32,311 nucleotides of DNA from Pleurocapsa sp. MO_226.B13. Lineage in GTDB: Bacteria > Cyanobacteriota > Cyanobacteriia > Cyanobacteriales > Xenococcaceae. This document shows positions 24,803-32,311 of the stretch, piece by piece. The notes beneath the pieces were generated by a model, which saw nothing but the letters and a program-made list of their open reading frames with translations, was not told where the DNA came from and did no database searches. The translations under genes were made by a program, and so were the position numbers. Location of the stretch: assembly GCA_030064795.1 (NCBI GenBank), contig JASJEI010000362.1:1-32311 (forward strand), in the 5' to 3' direction. Numbering within the stretch: position 1 is the first letter of the stretch; the number at the start of each line of letters is the position of its first letter.

Positions 24803-27800
24803 ATGGGCAAACAAAAAATGAAACCAAAAGAAGTTATAAATAAAAAAAATGCAATTTCAGCAAAATTATCCCTTAGATCTGACTGTAAGCCTTTTGGGGG
24901 TCAACGATGGTTAGTAGAAGAACGAGATGCTTGTGGTGTAGGGTTTATTGCCTATCGAGATGGTCGGCAAAGTAACAAGATTGTCCAGCAAGCTCTAAAA
25001 GCTTTGGGCTGCATGGAGCATCGTGGCGGTTGTAGTGCCGATCGCGATTCTGGAGATGGGGCGGGAATTATGACCGCATTACCGCAAAAGATCTTTGCAG
25101 ATTGGTTTGCCGACAATAATATTACTCGACCAAAAGATGAGGGATGGGGTGTAGGAATGGTGTTTTTACCCCCAGGTCGCGAGGAAATTGCTACATCAAA
25201 ACAATTTATCGAAGAGATAGTTAAAGCGGAAAACCTGACTGTCTTAGGTTGGCGAGAAGTCCCAGTCAATCCAGATGTACTGGGAGAGCAAGCTAGAGAA
25301 TATCAACCCCATATCGAGCAGATTATAGTTAGTTCTCCAGAAGGTTTAACGGGAGACAATCTAGAGCGTAAACTCTACATAGTGCGATCGCGAGTTGGTA
25401 AAGAACTATCAGACGACTTTTATATCTGCTCTTTTTCCTGTCGTACCATAGTTTATAAAGGCATGGTGCGATCGGTTATTTTGGGAGAGTTTTATCAAGA
25501 TTTAGCTAATCCAGATTACGAAAGTACCTTTGCTGTCTATCATCGTCGCTTCAGCACTAATACGATGCCCAAATGGCCCTTTGCCCAGCCAATGAGAATC
25601 TTGGGTCATAACGGTGAGATTAATACTCTATTGGGGAACATCAACTGGATGTCCAATCGAGAGAAAGAATTAGTATCTAACTTTAGCGAAGCTTCCTTAC
25701 CCGGTTGGACTCAAGATGAGATTAAAGGATTAACACCTATTGTCAACAACGATAATAGTGATTCTTATAATCTAGATAGTGCTATGGAACTTTTGGTACG
25801 GACTGGTCGCAGTTTATCTGAAGCAGCGATGATTTTAGTGCCAGAAGCTTATAAAAATCAGCCTTCACTGCAAGAATATCCTGAAATTGTCGATTTTTAT
25901 GAATATCATAGCGGTCAGCAAGAGCCTTGGGATGGTCCGGCACTTCTAGTATTTAGTGATGGAAAAACTGTGGGTGCAGTTTTAGATCGTAACGGTTTGC
26001 GCCCTGCTCGCTACACGATTACTAAAGATGGTTATGTAGTAGTAGGTTCAGAAACAGGAGTAGTAGATTTGCCAGATGCGGAAATAGTTGAAAAAGGTAG
26101 ATTGGGGCCTGGTCAAACTATTGTGGTCGATCTCCAAGCTAAACAAGTGTTGCATAACTGGGACGTTAAGCAGCAAGTAGCTAAAGCAAATCCCTATGGA
26201 GAGTGGGTACAACAACATCGCCAGTCGATCGAATCTCAAGAATTTGGTACAGAAAATCTGCTAACTGCTCGAGAATTGCTCCAACAGCAAACTGCATTCG
26301 GCTATACTGCCGAAGATGTAGAATTGATCGTTCAATCAATGGCAATCAACGGTAAAGAGCCGACTTTTTGTATGGGAGATGATATCCCTTTAGCGGTACT
26401 TTCGGATAAGCCTCGTCTTTTGTATGACTACTTCAAACAAAGATTTGCTCAAGTAACTAATCCCCCGATCGACCCTTTGCGGGAAAGTTTAGTGATGTCT
26501 CTATCTATGCAGTTAGGGGCAAAAGGAAATCTACTTAACTTAAAGCCTGAAGATGCCAGAATGCTGAAGTTAGAGTCTCCTGTGATTAATGATGAGGAAT
26601 TGGCTAGTATCAAATCTTCTAGTTTTAAAACTCAAGAATTATCGACGCTATATAAAATCTCTACTGGCCCAGACGGTTTAAGAAAGGCCGTAACCAAGCT
26701 CTGCGAACAAGCTAGTGAGGCAGTAGAGGCGGGAGTAGAAATAATTATCTTAAGCGATCGCTCTCAAGATATTGGTACAGAATATAGTTATATTCCTCCT
26801 TTATTAGCAGTAGGTGCAGTTCACCATCATTTAATTCGCCAGGGTATTCGTTTGAGAACCTCGTTGGTAGTAGATACTGCTCAGTGTTGGAGTACCCATC
26901 ATTATGCTTGCTTGATCGGTTATGGTGCTTCGGCGGTCTGCCCTTATTTGACTCTAGAAAGTGTCCGTCAGTGGTGGAACGATCCCAAAACTCAAAAATT
27001 AATGGCAAATGAGCGGATCGAGGCGATTAGCTTGGATGAGGCTCAGAAAAACTATTGCAAGTCCATTGAAGCAGGATTGCTCAAGATTCTTTCTAAAATG
27101 GGTATATCCCTACTATCTTCTTATCATGGAGCGCAAATTTTTGAAGCGTTAGGATTGGGAGTAGATTTGGTGGACTTGGCTTTTAAGGGGACAACTTCTC
27201 GCTTGGGCGGTTTGACTGTGGCTGAATTGGCGCAAGAAGTTATTGCTTTCCATCACAAAGCTTTTCCCGAAATTCAGAGTAAGAAGCTAGAGAACTACGG
27301 CTTTATTAAGTATAAAAAAGGTGGAGAATATCATATGAATTCTCCTGAGATGTCTAAAGCTTTACACAAAGCAGTCGAGAGTAAGGAATACGACCATTAC
27401 GAGCTTTACAAGCAACATTTAAGAGGCAGACCCGCAACCGCCCTACGGGATTTATTGGATTTTAAACTCGATCGCGAACCGATTCCCCTAAAGGAAGTAG
27501 AGTCGATAGAAAGTATCGTCAAACGCTTCTGTACTGGGGGGATGTCTTTGGGTTCTTTATCGCGAGAGGCTCATGAGACCCTGGCAGTGGCGATGAATCG
27601 TATTGGTGGTAAATCTAATTCGGGTGAAGGTGGTGAAGATACCGTCCGCTTTAAGGTTTTAGATGATGTAGCAGCAGATGGCAAGTCTCCCACTTTGCCC
27701 CATCTGAATGGTTTACGCAACGGGGACACTGCTAGTTCCGCGATCAAGCAGGTAGCATCGGGACGCTTTGGGGTAACACCAGAGTATTTAATGAGTGCCA

Positions 27801-29470
27801 AACAGCTAGAAATTAAAATAGCTCAGGGGGCAAAACCAGGAGAAGGTGGTCAACTACCAGGGAAAAAAGTCAGCCCCTATATCGCCTCCTTGCGTCGTTC
27901 TAAACCAGGAGTGACTTTGATTTCTCCTCCGCCACACCACGATATTTACTCGATTGAAGATTTAGCTCAGTTGATTTTTGACCTGCATCAAATTAATCCC
28001 ACAGCTAAAGTTTCCGTTAAATTAGTGGCGGAGATCGGTATTGGTACGATCGCAGCAGGGGTAGCCAAAGCCAACTCGGATGTAATTCAAATTTCAGGTC
28101 ATGATGGTGGTACTGGTGCATCACCCCTGAGTTCGATCAAACATGCAGGAACGCCTTGGGAATTAGGACTAACTGAGGTACATCGAGTCTTATTAGAAAA
28201 TCAATTGCGCGATCGCGTTCTGTTACGAGCCGACGGTGGCTTAAAAACTGGTTGGGACGTAGTGATGGCTGCTTTGATGGGGGCAGAAGAATACGGCTTT
28301 GGTTCGGTCGCGATGATTGCAGAAGGTTGCATTATGGCAAGAGTTTGTCATCTGAATACCTGTCCCGTAGGTGTGGCCACTCAACAGCAGCACTTGAGAG
28401 AGCGTTTTAAGGGAATTCCCGAACACGTAGTTAACTTCTTCTACTTTGTAGCTGAGGAAGTACGACAACTATTGGCTAAATTAGGCTATCGTAAGCTAGA
28501 AGAGATTATTGGACGTAGCGATCTATTAACTCAAAATCACGAGGTGAACATTGCCAAAACTAAAGGTTTAGACTTGAGTTGTCTGCTCGATTTACCCGAT
28601 GTTCAGACAGCTCGTAGTTGGTTGCAACACGAAGAGGTTCATACTAACGGGAAGGTCTTAGATGAGGAAATTTTAGCCGACGCGGAAATTGCTCGTGCGA
28701 TCGCCAATCAAGGAAAAGTAACCAAAGACATCAAGATTGTAAATACAGACCGTGGTGTAGGAGCGAGGATTTCTGGGGCGATCGCCTCTAAGTATGGCAA
28801 CAGTGGGTTTGAAGGCGAAATTAACCTTAAATTCAAAGGTGCTGCTGGTCAAAGCTTTGCTGCTTTTATCCTACCTGGGATGAATATGATTCTCTCTGGA
28901 GAAGCTAACGACTATGTTGGCAAAGGAATGCACGGTGGCGAAATTATCATCACTCCTACCTCCGATGCTTCTTATGACGCAGCTAGTAACGTAATTGTCG
29001 GGAATACTTGCCTCTATGGCGCGACGGGAGGAGTACTCTACGCCAATGGACGGGCAGGAGAAAGATTTGCGGTACGAAATTCTCTAGCAAAAGCAGTAAT
29101 TGAAGGTACTGGAGATCATTGTTGCGAATATATGACAGGTGGTCTAATTGTAGTTTTGGGTGAAGTTGGTCGCAACGTCGGTGCAGGGATGACTGGTGGT
29201 TTGGGTTATTTCCTTGATGAAAATAATACTTTTGCCAGTAAAGTTAATCCCGAAATTGTCAAAATCCAACGGGTTACCTCTGATGCTGGTGCTAACCAAC
29301 TCAGGGAAATGATTCAACAGCACGTTGCTAAAACAGGTAGTGCCAAAGGAAAAGCAATTCTTAAAGACTGGGATAACTATCTAGACAAATTCTGGCAAGT
29401 AGTCCCCCCATCCGAAGCAGACAGACCAGAAGTAGGTGTAGCAGAGTTGAAAAATCTGACTTCTGTCTAG
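24803..29470 (+). CDS. gltS: Ferredoxin-dependent glutamate synthase
   Basis: A 1555-residue Fd-GOGAT (also called glsF) that makes two glutamates from glutamine and 2-oxoglutarate with photosynthetic electrons, the second step of ammonium assimilation. The N-terminal amidotransferase nucleophile is Cys44 (ERDACGVGF), so a propeptide of 43 residues should be removed. The FMN/synthase domain contains [10 protein letters not shown] and [13 protein letters not shown]. The 3Fe-4S cysteines are Cys1176, Cys1182 and Cys1187 ([16 protein letters not shown]). The C-terminal GXGXG beta-helix region is seen in [11 protein letters not shown] and [19 protein letters not shown]. The length and the lack of an adjacent gltD-type small subunit favour the ferredoxin form. 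A terminator follows at 29516-29550. Confidence 0.97.
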   Translation: MGKQKMKPKEVINKKNAISAKLSLRSDCKPFGGQRWLVEERDACGVGFIAYRDGRQSNKIVQQALKALGCMEHRGGCSADRDSGDGAGIMTALPQKIFADWFADNNITRPKDEGWGVGMVFLPPGREEIATSKQFIEEIVKAENLTVLGWREVPVNPDVLGEQAREYQPHIEQIIVSSPEGLTGDNLERKLYIVRSRVGKELSDDFYICSFSCRTIVYKGMVRSVILGEFYQDLANPDYESTFAVYHRRFSTNTMPKWPFAQPMRILGHNGEINTLLGNINWMSNREKELVSNFSEASLPGWTQDEIKGLTPIVNNDNSDSYNLDSAMELLVRTGRSLSEAAMILVPEAYKNQPSLQEYPEIVDFYEYHSGQQEPWDGPALLVFSDGKTVGAVLDRNGLRPARYTITKDGYVVVGSETGVVDLPDAEIVEKGRLGPGQTIVVDLQAKQVLHNWDVKQQVAKANPYGEWVQQHRQSIESQEFGTENLLTARELLQQQTAFGYTAEDVELIVQSMAINGKEPTFCMGDDIPLAVLSDKPRLLYDYFKQRFAQVTNPPIDPLRESLVMSLSMQLGAKGNLLNLKPEDARMLKLESPVINDEELASIKSSSFKTQELSTLYKISTGPDGLRKAVTKLCEQASEAVEAGVEIIILSDRSQDIGTEYSYIPPLLAVGAVHHHLIRQGIRLRTSLVVDTAQCWSTHHYACLIGYGASAVCPYLTLESVRQWWNDPKTQKLMANERIEAISLDEAQKNYCKSIEAGLLKILSKMGISLLSSYHGAQIFEALGLGVDLVDLAFKGTTSRLGGLTVAELAQEVIAFHHKAFPEIQSKKLENYGFIKYKKGGEYHMNSPEMSKALHKAVESKEYDHYELYKQHLRGRPATALRDLLDFKLDREPIPLKEVESIESIVKRFCTGGMSLGSLSREAHETLAVAMNRIGGKSNSGEGGEDTVRFKVLDDVAADGKSPTLPHLNGLRNGDTASSAIKQVASGRFGVTPEYLMSAKQLEIKIAQGAKPGEGGQLPGKKVSPYIASLRRSKPGVTLISPPPHHDIYSIEDLAQLIFDLHQINPTAKVSVKLVAEIGIGTIAAGVAKANSDVIQISGHDGGTGASPLSSIKHAGTPWELGLTEVHRVLLENQLRDRVLLRADGGLKTGWDVVMAALMGAEEYGFGSVAMIAEGCIMARVCHLNTCPVGVATQQQHLRERFKGIPEHVVNFFYFVAEEVRQLLAKLGYRKLEEIIGRSDLLTQNHEVNIAKTKGLDLSCLLDLPDVQTARSWLQHEEVHTNGKVLDEEILADAEIARAIANQGKVTKDIKIVNTDRGVGARISGAIASKYGNSGFEGEINLKFKGAAGQSFAAFILPGMNMILSGEANDYVGKGMHGGEIIITPTSDASYDAASNVIVGNTCLYGATGGVLYANGRAGERFAVRNSLAKAVIEGTGDHCCEYMTGGLIVVLGEVGRNVGAGMTGGLGYFLDENNTFASKVNPEIVKIQRVTSDAGANQLREMIQQHVAKTGSAKGKAILKDWDNYLDKFWQVVPPSEADRPEVGVAELKNLTSV

Positions 29471-29515
29471 TAATAGCTTTAGACTTCTGACCAAAGTTAG
29501 TCAATAAAGTTAGGG

Positions 29516-29550
29516 GCGATCGCTTTTCTCAATTGCGAGCGCTTTTTTTT
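29516..29550 (+). terminator. Terminator of gltS built on a HIP1 octamer
   Basis: GCGATCGC (29516-29523, a HIP1 site) pairs with GCGAGCGC (29535-29542) with a single A-G mismatch, followed by eight T. The T-tract runs into the stop codon of the convergent glycosyltransferase gene. Confidence 0.8.
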
Positions 29551-30760
29551 AATTTTTAGTAGAATCTGGCAAATCTCTTTCAGTTTTCAACCATCTGCTT
29601 TGAGGTTTGACTAAAAACTTGAGGTAAATGGGAATCTTGCTCAAGATATACAAAGGAATGGCAAGGAGATTTTTTAGTGGTAGATCCGAACGTCCAAAAC
29701 GAATCCAAGCGAGTAATACCCCAGTCATTAAAAATCCTCCTGCAACGCTAACCAAAATTGCAGGAGTAGTAGAAACCCCCGCCACAATTACTGCTAACCA
29801 GGTGACGATCTCGCTAATTATCCATGCCATGACCAATAGTGATAAAGGAGGCACGGCAATATCCAAAGCCAGTCCCAAAGCAGCAAAATTACCCGTTCTT
29901 ACAAAAGCTTTAAGAAGTCGCGGAACTTCTATCAAAATCATTTCTAAATGTCCGTGTTCCCAACGCGATCGCTGACTTTCGGCAGCCCGATCTTTCATCA
30001 AACGACCGACGACAAGAGCATTTTCACAAAATACAGGAGTCGAACCAGCTAAAGCCAGATCTACGGTTAGCTGCATATCATCAGTGGTTTTGCTTCCCGC
30101 TAGAGATACTTGGCTGATTAACGACCAGGGAAATGCCATGCCCGAACCCGTAAGCAAACAGTGCCAGCCCAAACGATTTAAACCCAACAGACGCACCAAG
30201 TTTTTGACCTTGAGCGAAAACATCGAGATATTGTCCTTGAGACTGGGATTTTCTGGCTGTTCCATGAGGTAGGTAGATTGTACTGGTCTACCAGTGGCGA
30301 TCGCTTTACGGGTAATATTTTCAATCGTGTTTGGTTCGAGAATGCAATCACCATCGAGGATTACCAATACTTCAGGGGGGTCATCCTTAATCCGCTGCAT
30401 GGCATAATCTAGGGCGTATCCTTTCCCGCGATCGGTCTTATTTTCTCTTTCTAAGACTGTTACTCCTGTGGCTCTAGCTAATTCGGCGGTATTATCGTGA
30501 CAGTTATCGGCAATGACAATAATTCGATCTCGTTCGTTTACTTGTGACTTCAATACTTTTAGTACTTCGGTGATTTGTTCGGCTTCATTATGAGCGGGAA
30601 TTAAAACAGTAGTTTTTGGTCTCTCGATCTTGCTAAGCTCTCGCTCTGACTGGCGTGAAACTACAGCAGCAAAACATTCTATAAAAAAGACCGCACAGGG
30701 AATAATTAAAATTCCCCCGAATAGTAGTAAAACGACATTAACAATATTGATTAGATTCAT
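29549..30760 (-). CDS. Membrane glycosyltransferase family 2 (processive type)
   Basis: A GT2 enzyme of about 403 residues from the ATG at 30760. One N-terminal membrane span (about 3-30) is followed by a GT-A domain with VLIPAHNEAE, an acidic metal motif DGDC, TDDMQL and QRSRW. The QxxRW motif marks processive beta-glycosyltransferases related to cellulose, chitin or hyaluronan synthases. Three or so C-terminal spans follow (about 290-380). It probably makes or extends an envelope polysaccharide from a UDP-sugar; the product is unknown. The open frame reaches a TTG nine codons upstream, but the ATG directly before the hydrophobic segment is more likely. It diverges from a second GT2 gene. 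Confidence 0.88.
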   Translation of the reverse strand: MNLINIVNVVLLLFGGILIIPCAVFFIECFAAVVSRQSERELSKIERPKTTVLIPAHNEAEQITEVLKVLKSQVNERDRIIVIADNCHDNTAELARATGVTVLERENKTDRGKGYALDYAMQRIKDDPPEVLVILDGDCILEPNTIENITRKAIATGRPVQSTYLMEQPENPSLKDNISMFSLKVKNLVRLLGLNRLGWHCLLTGSGMAFPWSLISQVSLAGSKTTDDMQLTVDLALAGSTPVFCENALVVGRLMKDRAAESQRSRWEHGHLEMILIEVPRLLKAFVRTGNFAALGLALDIAVPPLSLLVMAWIISEIVTWLAVIVAGVSTTPAILVSVAGGFLMTGVLLAWIRFGRSDLPLKNLLAIPLYILSKIPIYLKFLVKPQSRWLKTERDLPDSTKN

Positions 30761-31063
30761 TTTAATAACAATTTGTTTACAACTCAATGATTTTAAACGC
30801 GGACTAGATTAGCAACACTCTGGCTAAACCCTTGACAATTGTCACAGTCTAAACTATCGATGCCAGCGAGATTAGTTTCCGATCGGGTCGAAGAAAATTC
30901 ATGTTAAATTTGGTGAAATAGGTCATTTAAATATCGACCGTTTAGGGCGTTTAATTAAAGTTAATCCCTATTTTCTAATCGTGCAATCGAACTGCTGTTC
31001 GATCTAGTTGATTGATATATTTTGTCATTTAAATTGTCTTAATAATCCACAAATTAAATAAAT
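30761..31063. other. Divergent promoter region between two GT2 genes
   Basis: A 303-bp AT-rich spacer. TTGACA at 30832-30837, 17 bp and TATCGA at 30855-30860 make a weak candidate promoter on the plus strand. Its -35 overlaps the 12-bp palindrome at 30833-30844. No gene or heptamer repeat was noticed. Confidence 0.45.
30833..30844. promoter_or_regulatory. Palindrome TGACAATTGTCA, operator-like
   Basis: A perfect 12-bp palindrome overlapping a TTGACA hexamer between two divergent glycosyltransferase genes. Position and symmetry would suit a dimeric repressor; no regulator can be named. Confidence 0.3.
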
Positions 31064-32011
31064 ATGCTGATTTCCATTTGTGTCATTACTTTTAAGCGTC
31101 CTGAAGGTCTAAAACGTCTTTTAGATGCGATTAATCAATTGTGCTTCAATAAAATCGAGCGACCTGAAATTGAAGTAGTTGTAGTGGATAATGACACTTG
31201 CGGTACAGCGTTAAGAATTTGTGAGGAAATTAAACCAGATTTTCAATGGTCTTTAAAAACCGATGTCCAGCCAAAACGAGGCATTACTTATGCTCGCAAT
31301 AAGTCCCTTAGCTTAGCTAACAGGCAAGCAGACTTTGTGGCAATTATTGATGATGATGAAGTACCAGAAGCATCCTGGCTAGAAGAATTAATCGTAGTGC
31401 AGCAAAAATACCAAGCAGATGTCGTCACAGGGCCAGTAATACCTTGTTTTCAAGCTGATGATGTACCAAGCTGGGTGATTAAAGGAGGTTTCTTTAGCGA
31501 CCCTCGCTATCAAACAGGAGAACAGCGACACGTTGCTTTTACTAATAATGTAATGATTCGAGGGGAAATTATTCGTCAATATAATCCAGTATTTGACGAT
31601 CGCTTTGCGATCACGGGAGGAGAAGATTCTCACTTTTTTCTCAATCTCAACAAAGCTGGTTACAAAATTGTTTGGGCCGATGAAGCAATTGTTTATGATT
31701 GGGTTCCTAAATCTAAAACTAACCTTAAGTGGATTTTGACTCGTGGTTATCGTACCTGGGGTACTCATAGCTTGGTAGAAAAAGAGCTTTATCCTTCGTT
31801 TGAAGTCCGCTCGCTCAGAATGCTTAAGGGACTGGCTTTAATTTTGATCGGCATTGTTAAGTTTATTCCCGCATCTTTGATGGGCAAAGAAGCGATCGCC
31901 AAAGCCTTGTTGTATATTTATCGCGGTGCGGGTACGTTTGCCGGTCTATTGGGTCTAGATTACCAGGAATATAAAAGCGTTCATACCGATTTGGGAGTCA
32001 GCGAACATTAA
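31064..32011 (+). CDS. Glycosyltransferase family 2 protein
   Basis: A 315-residue GT-A enzyme. It opens with [21 protein letters not shown], the usual GT2 nucleotide-binding strand and loop. The metal motif is [16 protein letters not shown] at about 100-115, and the acceptor/catalytic region is [25 protein letters not shown] hydrophobic segment, [18 protein letters not shown], at about 262-279 may be a single membrane span or amphipathic anchor. Unlike its divergent neighbour it lacks QxxRW, so it likely adds single sugars. The proximity of two GT2 genes suggests a small exopolysaccharide locus that may continue beyond the window; this is inference. Confidence 0.88.
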   Translation: MLISICVITFKRPEGLKRLLDAINQLCFNKIERPEIEVVVVDNDTCGTALRICEEIKPDFQWSLKTDVQPKRGITYARNKSLSLANRQADFVAIIDDDEVPEASWLEELIVVQQKYQADVVTGPVIPCFQADDVPSWVIKGGFFSDPRYQTGEQRHVAFTNNVMIRGEIIRQYNPVFDDRFAITGGEDSHFFLNLNKAGYKIVWADEAIVYDWVPKSKTNLKWILTRGYRTWGTHSLVEKELYPSFEVRSLRMLKGLALILIGIVKFIPASLMGKEAIAKALLYIYRGAGTFAGLLGLDYQEYKSVHTDLGVSEH

Positions 32012-32103
32012 ATTTTCAATTGGGCGGTCGCAACTGTTAGCATCAGTGAGTGTTTGTTCGGTAAATCTTCAACTGGGCGATCGCGATCGATATTTAGCTT
32101 GTA

Positions 32104-32160
32104 GCGAACAACCGTGAGGGCGAACGGCCGTTCACCCCTACTAATGACTAATGACCGTAC
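32104..32160. repeat. Heptamer plus GGGCGAAC palindrome element (copy 2)
   Basis: GCGAACAACCGT at 32104-32115 is the exact reverse complement of part of copy 1 (about 4212-4223). It is followed by the imperfect palindrome GGGCGAACGG/CCGTTCACCC (32118-32137), two ACTAATG heptamers (32140-32153) and GTAC. Copy 1 shares ACTAATGAC, GTAC and the GGGCGAAC stem, but with the heptamers on the left. Confidence 0.65.
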
Positions 32161-32200
32161 TGAAAACTCATACCAATTCTCAAAAGTAATAAGAGACTTC

Positions 32201-32266
32201 GTAGGTTGGGTTAAACTAAGCGCGCAACCCAACAAAAGCTTATGGATGTTGGGTTTCGTACCTCAA
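32201..32266. repeat. GTAGGTTGGGTT-type dispersed repeat
   Basis: GTAGGTTGGGTT at 32201-32212, then AACCCAA (32226-32232) and GTTGGGTTTCGTACCTCAA (32248-32266). This matches a dispersed cyanobacterial element built from alternating TTGGGTT and AACCCAA arms, as I remember it from other genomes. Copy number in this genome cannot be seen here. Confidence 0.6.
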
Positions 32267-32311
32267 ACGCCACTTGCTATATGCTTGCGGTATCCCTTCG
32301 GGACAACGGAA

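Larger units (their letters stand above)
32012..32311. other. Repeat-rich spacer at the window end
   Basis: It holds HIP1 at about 32078, palindrome/heptamer copy 2, the GTAGGTTGGGTT element and a terminal hairpin with CCC-TTCG-GGG near 32293-32302. No gene is supported. Confidence 0.6.

Noticed and set aside
32008..32235. 75-codon minus-strand open frame at the window end
   Set aside because: It lies entirely across dispersed repeats (palindrome, heptamers, TTGGGTT element).

Overview
The window is chromosomal DNA of a cyanobacterium. The evidence is more than 25 copies of the HIP1 octamer GCGATCGC, a ferredoxin-type glutamate synthase, an RNase E with the cyanobacterial arginine-rich C-terminal tail, a str operon running rpsL-rpsG-fusA-tuf-rpsJ, a DUF1997 protein, a cyanobacterial lipid-A-disaccharide-synthase-related protein and an orthocaspase-type protein. 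Coding DNA is moderately AT-rich and the spacers are AT-rich. The genus cannot be fixed from sequence alone; a large-genome, repeat-rich cyanobacterium (perhaps Pleurocapsales-like) is an inference. No phage, plasmid, transposase, CRISPR, rRNA or tRNA was seen.

Layout. 1-4.1 kb: a classical SDR, an NmrA-like atypical SDR, a small kinase-fold protein and an arabinokinase-N-terminus-like glycosyltransferase. 4.2-6.4 kb (minus strand): a kinase-fold protein that has lost its catalytic residues and is fused through one membrane span to a PsbP-like domain, next to an exported PrxQ-type peroxiredoxin. 6.5-11.5 kb: ATP sulfurylase (sat) with a clear terminator, a Tat-signal caspase-family protein with Ser in place of the catalytic Cys, and an LpxB-related protein. 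11.5-14.8 kb: a 595-bp leader region, then rne-rnhB. 14.9-17.1 kb: DUF1997, pheA and a stand-alone Lon N-terminal-domain protein. 17.2-22.8 kb: the str operon on the minus strand, with a consensus promoter upstream of rpsL, a terminator after rpsJ, unusually long internal spacers and a GC-rich hairpin element between rpsG and fusA. 23.0-23.9 kb: an A-type Fe-S carrier and a mannose-6-phosphate-isomerase-like cupin. 24.8-29.5 kb: ferredoxin-dependent glutamate synthase behind a 0.9-kb spacer. 29.5-32.0 kb: two divergent family-2 glycosyltransferases.

Most genes are housekeeping: translation (str operon), RNA turnover (rne-rnhB), nitrogen assimilation (gltS), sulfate activation (sat) and phenylalanine synthesis (pheA). 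No unequivocally new multigene system was recognised. The most interesting signals are: the two degenerate enzyme homologues (pseudokinase-PsbP and Cys-to-Ser caspase); tandem heptamer repeats recurring in the spacers, which abut both the start and the stop codon of the caspase gene; a palindrome-plus-heptamer element present near both ends of the window; and the hairpin insertion inside the str operon.

Four open frames extend upstream into TTG or GTG codons. For fusA the GTG is supported by a perfect Shine-Dalgarno sequence. For the small kinase, the peroxiredoxin and the 29.5-kb glycosyltransferase I moved the start to the first downstream ATG.
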